From Streptosporangium sp. NBC_01755 (lineage in GTDB: Bacteria > Actinomycetota > Actinomycetes > Streptosporangiales > Streptosporangiaceae): DNA of 64,000 nucleotides. Positions 31,163 to 40,274 of the stretch are shown here, in pieces (the stretch's first letter is position 1; each line of letters opens with the position of its first letter). Position numbers and translations under genes: made by a program. Location of the stretch: NCBI RefSeq assembly GCF_035917995.1, contig NZ_CP109131.1, positions 8,060,001 through 8,124,000 on the forward strand, written 5' to 3'. The notes beneath the pieces are model-generated. The model was not told the origin of the DNA, did not search any database, and worked only from the letters and a program-made list of their open reading frames with translations.

Positions 31163-31261
31163 GAGTTTCGACCCATTCGTAGGAAATAGTCTTGCGGACC
31201 GGCCCACTCTACGGCGACCACCGAGGAGCCGAGATTGGCAGGCGAAGCACCGGGACTGCGT

Positions 31262-31460
31262 CTAGATCATGTCGGCGACGGACTCGTCCCAGTCCCGCAT
31301 CAGCGCGTCGTGAAGGCCCACCAGCGCGGCCCGAGCGTTCGTGAAGGCGACGCCGACCGAGTTGTGGCCGACGCGGCCGTCCACGTCGACTCCGGCGCCC
31401 CGCAACACCTCCGCCAGATGGTCGAGGTCCCTGTACACCTGCGCGGCCGCGCCCGCCACC
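31262..31460 (-). pseudogene. 3' fragment of an unknown gene
   Basis: On the minus strand the frame QVYRDLDHLAEVLRGAGVDV then DGRVGHNSVGVAFTNARAAL and HDALMRDWDESVADMI has normal helical protein character, ending at TAG/TGA 31262. Upstream of about 31460 coding quality is lost. The opposite-strand fragment starts at the same point, so both genes were cut at one junction. No family recognised. Confidence 0.45.
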
Positions 31461-31889
31461 GTACGGGCACGGCTCGCCGAACTACGAGCCCACATCGAGG
31501 GCGAAGGCAAAGGCGCCGTCCACGCCGAGTGCTACGACGTCGGCAAGCCCGGTCCCGGTGTCGAAGCCCTGCTGGCGCTGGTCCGCGCCCTCGCCGTCGA
31601 CGAAGTCCTGGTCGACGACGCCGCCAGGTTCGGCCGCTCCGCCCATCCGGTGCTCGAGGCCGCACAGCGGCCGTCGGTGCGGGTCCAGACTCTGGAGGCC
31701 ATCCAGGAGAAGGGCACCCATGTTCCCGGCGACCTACAACAGCGGCTGCGTGAGATGTTCGACGACGTCGACCCAGACATGCTGGCTGAGCGGGCGCCCG
31801 CCTGGCTCCACGGCGGGGCTCTGTCGGTGGCCCGCGCCCAGATGGAGGAAGCCCATGCAGCGCTGGAGGACGCCATGCGGCCAGGCTGA
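31457..31889 (+). pseudogene. 3' fragment of an unknown gene
   Basis: From about 31457 the plus strand reads VRARLAELRAHIEGEGKGAV, ECYDVGKPGPGVEALLALVR and, near the end, DVDPDMLAERAPAWLHGGAL, closing at TGA 31889. The N-terminal side of the open frame (31341-31456) is antisense to the other fragment and not protein-like, so the true 5' end is missing. No domain recognised. Confidence 0.45.
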
Positions 31890-31908
31890 GTCACTGACCG
31901 GCAATTAG

Positions 31909-32904
31909 TTACGAAGTGATACCGTCGCTCGCTCGAAACTCGGCTGTAATCCGGTCGAGCCGCTCGGTCTGGCCCGAGAGGTCCTTCAGGTCCACCATTG
32001 GCGGTGGCGCGAGCTGGATGTGGTGCAACCCTGCCTGTTGATACTCAAACAGGACCTCTAGGATCTGCTGCTCACTGCCGACGAGTGGATTGGTGCTGTC
32101 CCTCCTGGCCCGCGCCTGCACCCAAGACGTCAGCCGGAGCGAGAGGGTCAGCGCATCCGAAGGTCGCCCGTTCTCCTCGAGCAGCTCCCGAAGGCGAGTC
32201 ACCGCCTTCTTAGCGGCGTCTGGAGACAGTTGAGCCCCATGCCACCCCGACCCGAGGCGCGCAGCCCGCTGCAGGGCCGGCTCGCTGTTGCCCCCGATCC
32301 ACACCGGCAGCTCGCGGCCCTGCGGAGGCTTGGGATACATCTGCACGCCCGGTGAGACGCGCACCGATGGAGAATGAAAGCCTTCGTCGGTCGACGGGCC
32401 CCACAGGTAGCGCATGCACTTGATGTAGTCGTCCGTCCGCGGGCCGCGCCCTGCCCAGGTGGCGCCGACGGCGTCGTACTCCTCGCGCAGCCATCCCGTC
32501 CCGGTACCGACGATCAGCCGGCCGTTCGACAGCACGTCGATCGCGGCGAGCATCTTGGCCGCCAGCACGGGATGGCGCAGCGGAGTGACCATAATCCCGA
32601 TACCAAGGCGGACGCGCGAGGTGAGCCCGGCGAGGTAGGACAACAACGTCAACGGCTCGAATACAGGGTCACTGGCGGGCATGCCTCCCAGCCCCACCTG
32701 GGTGAAGTCCTCCAGGGCCCCCGAGGGCACGGCACGGCCGAAGTTCGGATGCCGGGATCGGATGCGGTCTGCGAGCACGATGTGGTCGCCCACCCAGATG
32801 TCGTCGAACCGTGTGGCCCTGTCGGCCAGTTCCGCGAGCCGTGTCAGCTCGGGCACGTCGATGCCCTGAGCCATGAAGTTGGGAATGAAGAGCCCGAATC
32901 TCAC
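31909..32904 (-). CDS. F420-type luciferase-like monooxygenase/oxidoreductase
   Basis: 331 residues. The TIM-barrel LLM pattern is clear: FGLFIPNFMAQGIDVPELTR, DRATRFDDIWVGDHIVLADR, LGIGIMVTPLRHPVLAAKML, SNGRLIVGTGTGWLREEYDA and LPVWIGGNSEPALQRAARLG. TIGR03619-like F420-dependent enzymes have this arrangement; reduced F420 or FMN as cofactor cannot be decided. The GTG at 32904 has GAGGTG nine bases upstream. It is the last gene of the minus-strand catabolic operon, 40 bp after the sulfatase. It could oxygenate or reduce the desulfated product. Confidence 0.85.
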   Translation of the reverse strand: MRFGLFIPNFMAQGIDVPELTRLAELADRATRFDDIWVGDHIVLADRIRSRHPNFGRAVPSGALEDFTQVGLGGMPASDPVFEPLTLLSYLAGLTSRVRLGIGIMVTPLRHPVLAAKMLAAIDVLSNGRLIVGTGTGWLREEYDAVGATWAGRGPRTDDYIKCMRYLWGPSTDEGFHSPSVRVSPGVQMYPKPPQGRELPVWIGGNSEPALQRAARLGSGWHGAQLSPDAAKKAVTRLRELLEENGRPSDALTLSLRLTSWVQARARRDSTNPLVGSEQQILEVLFEYQQAGLHHIQLAPPPMVDLKDLSGQTERLDRITAEFRASDGITS

Positions 32905-32944
32905 GTCGCCGTCCACCTCACCTGAATCACCGTCGCCATGCCGC

Positions 32945-35293
32945 TCAGTGCGACTCGATCTCAAGTTCGAGGGCCTTGCTTTTCTCGTGTCCGGACTCCA
33001 CGGCGCCGAGCTCCGACAGGATCTCCACGTCGACCCGGCGGATGACTCCAGAGTATTCGAACGCGCCCGAGTAGCGTGAGGACACCGGGGTCCCGCTGTC
33101 GCGGCCCACGTTGAACGTCTCGGCGTAGGAGTACCGATACGGCACGGTCTGCGGCAGGTCTCCCACCACGACCTCGGTGCCGTCGACGAGCAGCCGCACC
33201 GTACCGCCCGACCCGAGCACCGGCCGGTGCGTCACGAAGTCTAAGCACAGGGTGTGCTCACCCCCGGGCAGCTCGACGCCGGAGACGAACTCAAACGTTG
33301 CGCGGCCGGCCACGTTGTGCGCGTAGATCAAGCGGTTCTCGTCCACGAACAGCGAGTAGCCGGCGAACCGGCCCCCGGCGGAGAGCAGCAGGCCCCGGTC
33401 GCCGGCGCCGTGCGTGACGCGCGCGGTGATGCGATGAGAACGGCCCTTGACGTTGGGTGCGGAACCCTCGGGGATGCGCACCGCGCCCGGGTAGTAGGTG
33501 AACGACCGCCGCGCATTCCCGGGGTTGGGCTTGTGGTCCACCGCCAGCCGTTCGCCCAGGGAGTCGTCCAGCGGATAGACGAAATTGTCCCGCGCCTCCT
33601 GGTCCCAGACCTTCCGGAGTTCTTCCAGACGTCCAGGCTGCGCGGCGGACAGGTCTCGGCTCTGGGCGTAGTCCGACGACAGGTCGTACAGCTCCCAGCG
33701 GTCGTGCTCAAAGATTCCGGTGGAGCCACCTGTGTACTGCCAGGGAAGGCGCCCGTGCCGCGCACTCGCCATCCACCCGTCCTGGTAGACGCCCCGATTG
33801 CCGAGGATCTCGAAGTACTGCGTGCGTGGCGGCGCCCAGGAGCCGGCCTCGTCGTCGACGGAGGGCAGCAGCGAGATCCCCGCGAAGGGCAACTGCTCCG
33901 CTCCGTGCACCGCCTCCGGCCGTGGGATCCCAATCGCGTCGAGGATGGTGGGCGTCAGGTCCACGACGTGTCCGAAGTGGCTGCGGTCGCCCCGCGCGGA
34001 CACCCGGGCGGGCCAGGACAGCACCATTCCGTTCCTGGTGCCGCCGAGGTGCGAGGCGATCTGCTTGAACCACGGGAACGGGGTCGCGCCGGCCCATGCC
34101 CAGCCGACGGGGTAGTTGTTGTAGCTGGTCGGACTGCCGATCTCGTCGATGCGGCGGAGGTTCTCCGCCTGGTCCTCCGGGAGGCTGTTGATGACCGACC
34201 ACTTGTTGAACTGCCCGGTGGGGGTGCCCTCGGCGGCCGGTCCGTTGTCTCCCGCAACGAAGATGATCAGTGTGTTGTCGTGCTCTCCGAGCTCCTCCAG
34301 GGCGGCGACGAACCGCCCGAACTGATGGTCGAAGTGCGACAACGCGCCGGCGAATGCCTCCATGTACCGCGCGTAGAGCCTGTGCTCGTCGTCGGACAGC
34401 GAGTCCCACGCGGTGATCTCCTTGGGCCGCTCTGAGATCTGGCTGTCAGCCGGGATGATGCCGAGCTCGAGCTGCCGCTGAAATGTTTCCTGCCGGATCC
34501 GATCCCAACCAGCGTCGAACCTGCCGGCGTACTTCTGGATCCACTCGCGGGGGGCGTGGTGTGGCGTGTGCGCCGTGCCGGGGGCCCAGTAGAGGAAGAA
34601 CGGCCGGTGCGCGGCGACGGAGCGCTGCAAGCGCACCCAGGAGATGGCCTGGTCGGCCAGGTCCCGGTCGAGGTGGTAGCCCTCCTCAGGGGTGTAGGGC
34701 GTGTCAATAGGCGTCGTGTTCCGGTAGAGCGTGGGCTCCCATTGATTGGCGTCCGCCCCCATAAAGCCATAGAACATCTCGAATCCGAGACCCGTGGGCC
34801 AGCGGTCGAACGGTCCGTTGGGATTGATCTCCCACTCCGGGGTGTTGTGCCACTTGCCGAGCGCTGCCGTTGAGTACCCGTTGAGGCGGAGGACCTCGGC
34901 GACGGACGCGGCGCTGCGCGGCCAGATCGTGCTGTATCCGGGATAGCCGGTGGCCATCTCGGCGACCGCGCCGTTCGCAATCTGGTGATGGTTGCGGCCG
35001 GTGAGCAGTGCCGCCCTCGTCGGGGAGCACATCGCCGCAGTGTGGAACCGGTTGTACCGCAGGCCGCGCCCGGCCAGCGCGTCCAGGTTGGGCATGTCCA
35101 CCGGACCGCCGAACGCGCTGGGCTGGCCGAAGCCCACGTCGTCGAGCAGCACGACGACCACATTGGGAGCGCCGTCAGGGGCCGTCAGCGAGCGGGGGAA
35201 GTGCGGGACTGAGGCGGCCGTCGTCTCGGCGATGCGGGAGGCGTAGGCCTCCTGGGACGGAAGGTGGGTTCTGGAGAGTCGGGAATCGGTCAT
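32945..35293 (-). CDS. Type I arylsulfatase (formylglycine-dependent)
   Basis: 782 residues. The N-terminal sulfatase domain has NVVVVLLDDVGFGQPSAFGG (metal Asp51-Asp52) and the signature MCSPTRAALLTGR, whose Cys89 is the CxPxR residue converted to formylglycine. ALGKWHNTPEWEINPNGP and the metal ligand segment FVAGDNGPAAEGTPTG follow. The C-terminal 250 residues are a beta-rich domain typical of bacterial arylsulfatases about 780 long. No signal peptide is visible, so the enzyme is probably cytoplasmic and its substrate is imported. The matching formylglycine-generating enzyme is encoded in the divergent operon at 42242-43246. Confidence 0.92.
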   Translation of the reverse strand: MTDSRLSRTHLPSQEAYASRIAETTAASVPHFPRSLTAPDGAPNVVVVLLDDVGFGQPSAFGGPVDMPNLDALAGRGLRYNRFHTAAMCSPTRAALLTGRNHHQIANGAVAEMATGYPGYSTIWPRSAASVAEVLRLNGYSTAALGKWHNTPEWEINPNGPFDRWPTGLGFEMFYGFMGADANQWEPTLYRNTTPIDTPYTPEEGYHLDRDLADQAISWVRLQRSVAAHRPFFLYWAPGTAHTPHHAPREWIQKYAGRFDAGWDRIRQETFQRQLELGIIPADSQISERPKEITAWDSLSDDEHRLYARYMEAFAGALSHFDHQFGRFVAALEELGEHDNTLIIFVAGDNGPAAEGTPTGQFNKWSVINSLPEDQAENLRRIDEIGSPTSYNNYPVGWAWAGATPFPWFKQIASHLGGTRNGMVLSWPARVSARGDRSHFGHVVDLTPTILDAIGIPRPEAVHGAEQLPFAGISLLPSVDDEAGSWAPPRTQYFEILGNRGVYQDGWMASARHGRLPWQYTGGSTGIFEHDRWELYDLSSDYAQSRDLSAAQPGRLEELRKVWDQEARDNFVYPLDDSLGERLAVDHKPNPGNARRSFTYYPGAVRIPEGSAPNVKGRSHRITARVTHGAGDRGLLLSAGGRFAGYSLFVDENRLIYAHNVAGRATFEFVSGVELPGGEHTLCLDFVTHRPVLGSGGTVRLLVDGTEVVVGDLPQTVPYRYSYAETFNVGRDSGTPVSSRYSGAFEYSGVIRRVDVEILSELGAVESGHEKSKALELEIESH

Positions 35294-35305
35294 GCTGGTC
35301 CGCTC

Positions 35306-36253
35306 CTAGAAGATCGCCATTGCGTTGGCCGGGGAGCCGAGGCCTCCGGGGAGGCGAACGGGCTTCGCCATGAACAAGAACTCGTAGCGGTGGCGTCCGG
35401 CGCACGCCTCGCTCAGCTCGACAAGGTCGAAGAGCTCGCCTAGCGTCAGACCGAGCAAGCCCAGCAGAGCCGGGTGGAGTCTGGTGTCCTTACCACGCGG
35501 AGGCGTCACCTCGACGGCGATGTTGTCCGCGCACACAGCGGCGATGTGCTTGTCCCAGAGCCACTGCAGGGTCTCCTCGTCCTGCTGGAGTCCTGGGGCC
35601 GCATAGCGCATCTCGGTCGTCGTCGTGCCGTCGCTGAGGCTGCGGATGAACGCGTCGACGCCGAACCGCAGGAGCAGTACGTCGCCCTCCTCGATGCGGA
35701 CACCCTGGGCGGCGGCGACCTCGTCCAACAGCGAGGGCGGTATCTCCCTGCGCGTGTTCGGCTCGATCGCCTCCGGTGTGTCCCGCAGGTGCCGCTCCAG
35801 GTCCAGCAGCACGCCGCGCGCCACGATGCCCCGCTCGGCCACCTGGTCGATCCCGAGAGAGTTGTGTCCGGGGGCGAGCGCCCGATCGTCAGGGAGCAGG
35901 CCGTTGTAGAAGCCGTCGGGCCCGCGGACGTGGCGTAGGCCGTCCCACTGACTGGACAACTGCGGGGCGAAGTTGTCCAGGGTCTCGTCGTAGTAGCCCG
36001 GCATGATCTCGAAAACGTCGTGTACGAACTGCTGACGATGCTTGAAGATCGACAGGGGGATGCTCAACGGGTGGTCGAGGTTGACGCAGATTCCCTCGGT
36101 GGCCAGCCTGAGCGCCCGAGCCCGGCGTTCGGGTGTCAGCAGCTCCAGCGTTCCGAGCTGCGACCGGTCGCCGAACACGCCCCAGGCGGTGCGCCAGTTC
36201 GGTGCCGCGGTCGACGGGGGGAGTTCGTTGTACGAGGGCAGGACGTTGCTCAA
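35306..36253 (-). CDS. Cyclase family (kynurenine formamidase-like) hydrolase, divergent motif
   Basis: 315 residues of the cyclase/formamidase family. The usual HxGTHxDxxxH metal motif appears here as SSQWDGLRHVRG, keeping the Asp and the last His but not the first two His; a Gln-Trp variant is typical for one subfamily. Other family segments are ARGVLLDLERHL, RIEEGDVLLLRFG, AAVCADNIAVEV and the C-terminal LFMAKPVRLPGG. These enzymes hydrolyse amides, lactones or ring ketones with a divalent metal. The start is a TTG at 36253 overlapping the SDR stop (TTGA). A second, canonical cyclase is encoded at 48457-49386. Confidence 0.8.
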   Translation of the reverse strand: MSNVLPSYNELPPSTAAPNWRTAWGVFGDRSQLGTLELLTPERRARALRLATEGICVNLDHPLSIPLSIFKHRQQFVHDVFEIMPGYYDETLDNFAPQLSSQWDGLRHVRGPDGFYNGLLPDDRALAPGHNSLGIDQVAERGIVARGVLLDLERHLRDTPEAIEPNTRREIPPSLLDEVAAAQGVRIEEGDVLLLRFGVDAFIRSLSDGTTTTEMRYAAPGLQQDEETLQWLWDKHIAAVCADNIAVEVTPPRGKDTRLHPALLGLLGLTLGELFDLVELSEACAGRHRYEFLFMAKPVRLPGGLGSPANAMAIF

Positions 36254-37014
36254 GCGCTCACACCGCCGTCCACGGGCAGGTTGACCCCGGTGACGAACGC
36301 CGACAGGTCGGACAAGAAGAAGAGAGCCGCCTTTGCGACGTCGTCGGCGGTAGCCAGCCGTCCCATCGGGATGTCGGTTGTCAGCCGCTCCCGGTCCATC
36401 AGGTCGGCCGCCTCGACCGGTACAAACTGGGGAAGCATGGGAGTGTCGGCGGCGACGGGGCAGATAGAGTTGACGCGCACGCCGCGCGGGGCGAACTCCT
36501 TGGCAAGCGACCGGGTCAGCATGACGGTGCCGCCCTTAGATGCCTGATATCCCGAGTGGTGGGCCCGGCCCTTCAATCCGGATAGGGATGCGGTGATGAG
36601 GAAGGAACCCCTGGACGCCTCGAGGGCCCCTGCGGCGTACTTCGCGAGCAGCCACGGCCCCTTGACGTTGACGGCCATCAAGCGGTCGAACAAAGACTCC
36701 TCATAGTCCTCCAAGGCTGAGAAAGGCGCAGGGAGACCGGCGTTGGCCCACGCGCCGTCGATGCGGCCGTAGGTCGCGTTGGTGAAGTCGACCAAGGCGG
36801 AGCTGTCCGCGGCGTTCGTCGCGTCGTAGGTGAACGCCCTGGCCTGTCCGCCCGCTTCCTCGATCTGGGTGACCGTCTCCTTGGCGCCGTCGGTGTTTAG
36901 GTCCGCGACCACGACTTTCGCGCCGTGGGCTGCGAAGAGCACGGCTCCGGCCCGGCCCATCCCCGAGGCCGCCCCGGTGATGATAACGATCTTTCCGTGC
37001 AGGAGCTTTGTCAT
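36250..37014 (-). CDS. Short-chain dehydrogenase/reductase (classical SDR)
   Basis: 254 residues. NAD(P)-binding motif IITGAASGMGRAG with the acidic VVADLN end suggests NAD preference. The active site has ANAGLPAP (variant of NNAG), Ser in ITASLSG and YQASK. The C-terminal GVNLPVDGGVSA is family-typical. The ATG at 37014 has GAGGA upstream; an in-frame GTG at 37029 overlaps the aldehyde dehydrogenase stop and is possible. It probably oxidises an alcohol to an aldehyde or ketone before or after the aldehyde dehydrogenase. Confidence 0.88.
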   Translation of the reverse strand: MTKLLHGKIVIITGAASGMGRAGAVLFAAHGAKVVVADLNTDGAKETVTQIEEAGGQARAFTYDATNAADSSALVDFTNATYGRIDGAWANAGLPAPFSALEDYEESLFDRLMAVNVKGPWLLAKYAAGALEASRGSFLITASLSGLKGRAHHSGYQASKGGTVMLTRSLAKEFAPRGVRVNSICPVAADTPMLPQFVPVEAADLMDRERLTTDIPMGRLATADDVAKAALFFLSDLSAFVTGVNLPVDGGVSA

Positions 37015-37025
37015 GTCACGTGTCC

Positions 37026-38477
37026 TCACTTGCCTGCGAGCCTGATGATGGTTGTCTTGACCTGGGTGTAGTGCGCCAGGGCCTCGAAGCCCTTTTCACG
37101 GCCGATGCCGCTGTTCTTGTAGCCACCGAACGGTGTCTCGACGCCGCCGCCGAACCAGTTGTTGATGAACACCTGACCCGACTCCAGCTGTGCCGCGACG
37201 CGGTGGGCCCGGTCGATGTCCTGGGTCCACAAACCCGATACGAGCCCGTAGTCCGTGTCGTTGGCGAGGGCGACGGCTTGGTCTTCGTCGTTGAACCTGG
37301 TTGCTACCAGGACAGGCCCGAAGATCTCCTCACGCGTGAGCAGGGATCCGTGCGGCGCCTCAAGCAGGGTCGGTGCTACATACAGCCCGCCCGGGTAGTT
37401 CTCGAGCACCTTCGGCGGCCCCTCGAGCAGGGCAGTAGCCCCGGAAGAGGTGATCTGGTCGAGGTAACCCTGGACCCGGGCGTACTGCTCCTTGGTGGCG
37501 ATCGGCCCGATGTCCGGGTCGTCGAGGGCGTGTCCGACCCGGACATCGCTCAGCCGCGACTGCAGACGGGACAAGAACTCGTCGTAGACGGTGGAGTGCA
37601 CCAAGAGTCGACTTCCCGCCGAGCATGCCTGGCCGGAGTTGTAGGTGATCGCCAGACAGGATCCTTCGACGGCAGCGTCGAGGTTGGCGTCGGAGAAGAC
37701 GATGTTGGGGCTCTTGCCGCCGAGCTCGAGTCCGGCCGGGATGAGCCGGTCCGCTGCCGCGTGGGCGACGAGTCGGCCGACCTCGGCGGAGCCGGTGAAC
37801 ATGACCCGCCGGACCAGTTGGTGATGGATCAGCGCCTGCCCGGTGGTCGGGCCGTCGCCTGGGACCACATTGAGGACACCGTCGGGGAGGCCGCATTCGC
37901 TGGCCAGCCGGGCCAGCATGAGGCAGGTGAGCGGTGCGTCCTCGGCGGGTTTGACCACGACCGTGTTACCAGTTGCCAGGGCGGGACCGAGGCCTCTGGC
38001 CGCCTGTTGGAGGGGGGCGTTCCAAGGCAGGATCACTCCCACGACGCCGTAGGGTTCGTGGCTGGTGTAGGCGTGCCACTCGGCCCCGAGCGGGATGACA
38101 TCCCCGTGGTGCTTGTCCGCCGCTCCTGCATAGAACTCGAAGTACCGGGCCGCGACCTCAACGTCGCCTAGCGAGAGGGACAGGGGCTTGCCGGTGTCAA
38201 GGCTCTCCACGCGTGCGAACTCTTGGCGCTTCTCGCGGAGCTGGCCGGCGATCGTCTGGAGGATGCGGCCGCGCGCCGACGGCTTCCACCTGCGCCAAGC
38301 CCGGTGGGCGCGATCGCTAGACCGCACCGCGACATCGACGTCTTCCGCGGAGCCGTGCGCTACCGCCGCGAGTACCTCGCCGGTGGACGGGTTGATTGTG
38401 TCGAGCCGCTCTCTGCTTGACAGCTTGCTGACCTTGCCGTCGATATAACCGTCGATGATGAAGCCGGTGACAGGCAC
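37026..38477 (-). CDS. Aldehyde dehydrogenase (NAD(P)+)
   Basis: 483 residues, full length for the family. The cofactor region VGVILPWNAPLQQAARGLGP and FTGSAEVGR, the general-base Glu in LELGGKSPNIVFSDANLDAA and the nucleophile Cys in NSGQACSAGSRLLV are present; EEIFGPVLVATRF closes the core. It resembles the betaine/aromatic aldehyde group. GTG start at 38477 directly follows the IclR stop (TGAGTG), so both are co-translated. In this operon it should oxidise the aldehyde formed from the desulfated substrate. Confidence 0.92.
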   Translation of the reverse strand: MPVTGFIIDGYIDGKVSKLSSRERLDTINPSTGEVLAAVAHGSAEDVDVAVRSSDRAHRAWRRWKPSARGRILQTIAGQLREKRQEFARVESLDTGKPLSLSLGDVEVAARYFEFYAGAADKHHGDVIPLGAEWHAYTSHEPYGVVGVILPWNAPLQQAARGLGPALATGNTVVVKPAEDAPLTCLMLARLASECGLPDGVLNVVPGDGPTTGQALIHHQLVRRVMFTGSAEVGRLVAHAAADRLIPAGLELGGKSPNIVFSDANLDAAVEGSCLAITYNSGQACSAGSRLLVHSTVYDEFLSRLQSRLSDVRVGHALDDPDIGPIATKEQYARVQGYLDQITSSGATALLEGPPKVLENYPGGLYVAPTLLEAPHGSLLTREEIFGPVLVATRFNDEDQAVALANDTDYGLVSGLWTQDIDRAHRVAAQLESGQVFINNWFGGGVETPFGGYKNSGIGREKGFEALAHYTQVKTTIIRLAGK

Positions 38478-39239
38478 TCATTCCTCCGGGGCCGAGGTTC
38501 GGGTCAACAGCTCCTGGATGGCTCCTGAACAGTGCTTTGCCTGGCGCGTGATCTCAGGAATGTCGGCGTTGGCCAGGTAGTCCTTGAAGGCCGATACGTG
38601 CACGGCTGCGATGAGGACCCCGTTGCGATCGTGGACGGGGGCCGCGAAGCCGATTATCCCGCTGATGGTCTCCTCCATGCTCATGGCGAAGCCACGTTCC
38701 CGGATGGCTTCGAGTTCTGATCGAAGCGCCGACTTGGTTGTGATGGTGTTGGGAGTGAAGGCCACCAGATCCGATGACGTCGCGACCTTCTCCAACTCAG
38801 GGTCGTAGGCGGCGAAGAGTTTGCCGACTGCGCTGGAGTGCAGCGGCACGGGATCTCCCAGTCGAATATCCAGACCGGCCCGGTGCAGACCGGGAACGCG
38901 CTCGACGTAGGTCACCGTGTTGCCGACACGCACGGCCAGGTAGGCATCGTGCTCAATGGACTGCACGAGACGTTTCAGATGTGGTCGCGCCGCGTTCACC
39001 AGGTCGACCTGCTCGATGGCCGCCACGGCGAGTCGCACGAAGACCGGACCGGCGCGGTAGAGCTTCCGGTCATCGATGACCAGGAGTCCAGCGTTCACCA
39101 TGGAGCGAAGCAGGTCGTGCGTGCTGCTCAACGGCCCTGACACGGACTCGGCGATCTGCGAGAGCGGAGCGCCAGCATAGTTCTGCCTCAGCACATAGTC
39201 GAGGACCCGGACGAGCCGGTCCACCTTGTCACCGCTCAT
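38478..39239 (-). CDS. IclR family regulator of the sulfatase cluster
   Basis: 253 residues. Winged helix DKVDRLVRVLDYVLRQNYAG, PLSQIAESVSGPLSSTHDLL and RSMVNAGLLVIDDRKLYRAG, then the effector domain (AYLAVRVGNTVTYVERVPGL, SAVGKLFAAYD, MEETISGIIGFAAPVHDR). ATG 39239 is preferred to a GTG at 39251. It heads the minus-strand operon and faces the ABC transporter operon across 180 bp with three inverted repeats, so it probably controls both arms. Confidence 0.9.
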   Translation of the reverse strand: MSGDKVDRLVRVLDYVLRQNYAGAPLSQIAESVSGPLSSTHDLLRSMVNAGLLVIDDRKLYRAGPVFVRLAVAAIEQVDLVNAARPHLKRLVQSIEHDAYLAVRVGNTVTYVERVPGLHRAGLDIRLGDPVPLHSSAVGKLFAAYDPELEKVATSSDLVAFTPNTITTKSALRSELEAIRERGFAMSMEETISGIIGFAAPVHDRNGVLIAAVHVSAFKDYLANADIPEITRQAKHCSGAIQELLTRTSAPEE

Positions 39240-39255
39240 GCCTGCTGGCACCCTT

Positions 39256-39292
39256 CTTCAGCTATCTGAAGCACTCATTCGAATATTCGGAA
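39256..39292. promoter_or_regulatory. Tandem IclR-type operators near the IclR gene
   Basis: CTTCAGCTATCTGAAG (39256-39271) and ATTCGAATATTCGGAA (39277-39292) are inverted repeats 21 bp apart, on the same helical face. The second includes the perfect core CGAATATTCG. They lie 17-53 bp upstream of the regulator start and can repress or activate the minus-strand operon. Confidence 0.55.
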
Positions 39293-39394
39293 CGTAGCCT
39301 GAGTACTGTCAGGCGTCAACGGGTCGATACCGATCGAATCAGGCATTGACAGCCACTTTTCGTGAACCTAGTCTCTCCGGTACAACGAAGAAAG

Positions 39395-39410
39395 TTCCGA
39401 AATATCGGAA
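39395..39410. promoter_or_regulatory. IclR-type operator before the transporter operon
   Basis: TTCCGAAATATCGGAA is a nearly perfect 16-bp inverted repeat ending nine bases before the ATPase GTG start at 39420. Its half-site TTCCGAWW recurs in the 39277 element, linking both arms to one regulator. Confidence 0.6.
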
Positions 39411-39419
39411 AAGGCGCCC

Positions 39420-40274
39420 GTGAGTGTGCTGATCACCCGAGACCATGGAGATCGAGCCGTGAACAACAACAACCACGATGCGCAGGGAGCCATCACTGTT
39501 CGTGGCGTGACGCACGAGTTCGGCCGATCCAGGGGCGATGCGACGTCCCGAGGGCGGATGAACGCGCTCGAGGACATCAACCTGATTGTTCCTCGCGGCC
39601 AGTTCCTCGCGATCGTCGGCCCGAGTGGGTGCGGCAAGACCACTCTGATGAACATGATGGCCGGCCTCATCAAGGCCTCGTCGGGAGTGGTGACGCGCGA
39701 TGGCCGCCCCGCCACCTCGCTGGCCCGCAACGTGGGTTACATGTTCGCCCGTCCCGGCCTGCTGCCCTGGCGGACCGCGCGGGGCAACGTCGAACTGGGG
39801 CTGGAGTTTCGCGGCGTGAGCAAGTCCCGCGCGAGGGAGATGGCCAGTGAGCTGCTCCGTCAGGTCGGGTTATCCAAGTCCGAGGCATCACTGCCCTCGG
39901 AGCTCTCCCAGGGCATGCGCCAGCGAGTGGCGTTGGCGCGTGTGCTGGTCCTCGACCCCGACTACCTGCTGATGGACGAGCCGTTCGGCGCCCTGGACGC
40001 GCAGACAAAGCTGGTCATCCAGGAGCTGTTTATCCGGATCTGGGAGGGCACCGGGAAGACGGTGGTCTTCGTGACGCACGACTTGGTCGAGGCCGCTGCG
40101 ATGGCCGACCGGGTGATCGTCATGACGGCCTCTCCGGGCCGGATCAAGGCAGATCTCATGATGCCGTTCGACCGACCACGCGATTTGGACGGCCTCCGGT
40201 TCGACCCCAAGTTCCAGGAGATCTCGCACCAGATCTGGGATGCCCTGAAGGACGAGGTTTCACACGATGACTGA
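39420..40274 (+). CDS. ABC transporter ATP-binding protein, SsuB/TauB family
   Basis: 284 residues. Walker A GPSGCGKTTLMNMMAGL, signature LSQGMRQRVALARVL, Walker B YLLMDEPFGALD and FVTHDLVEAA. The Q-loop position reads GYMFARPGLLPW, with Ala-Arg where most relatives have Gln, a slight variation. GTG 39420 has AAAGG six bases upstream. The stop overlaps the permease start by eight bases. The operon supplies an importer for a sulfonate-, sulfate ester- or similar compound. Confidence 0.88.
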   Translation: MSVLITRDHGDRAVNNNNHDAQGAITVRGVTHEFGRSRGDATSRGRMNALEDINLIVPRGQFLAIVGPSGCGKTTLMNMMAGLIKASSGVVTRDGRPATSLARNVGYMFARPGLLPWRTARGNVELGLEFRGVSKSRAREMASELLRQVGLSKSEASLPSELSQGMRQRVALARVLVLDPDYLLMDEPFGALDAQTKLVIQELFIRIWEGTGKTVVFVTHDLVEAAAMADRVIVMTASPGRIKADLMMPFDRPRDLDGLRFDPKFQEISHQIWDALKDEVSHDD

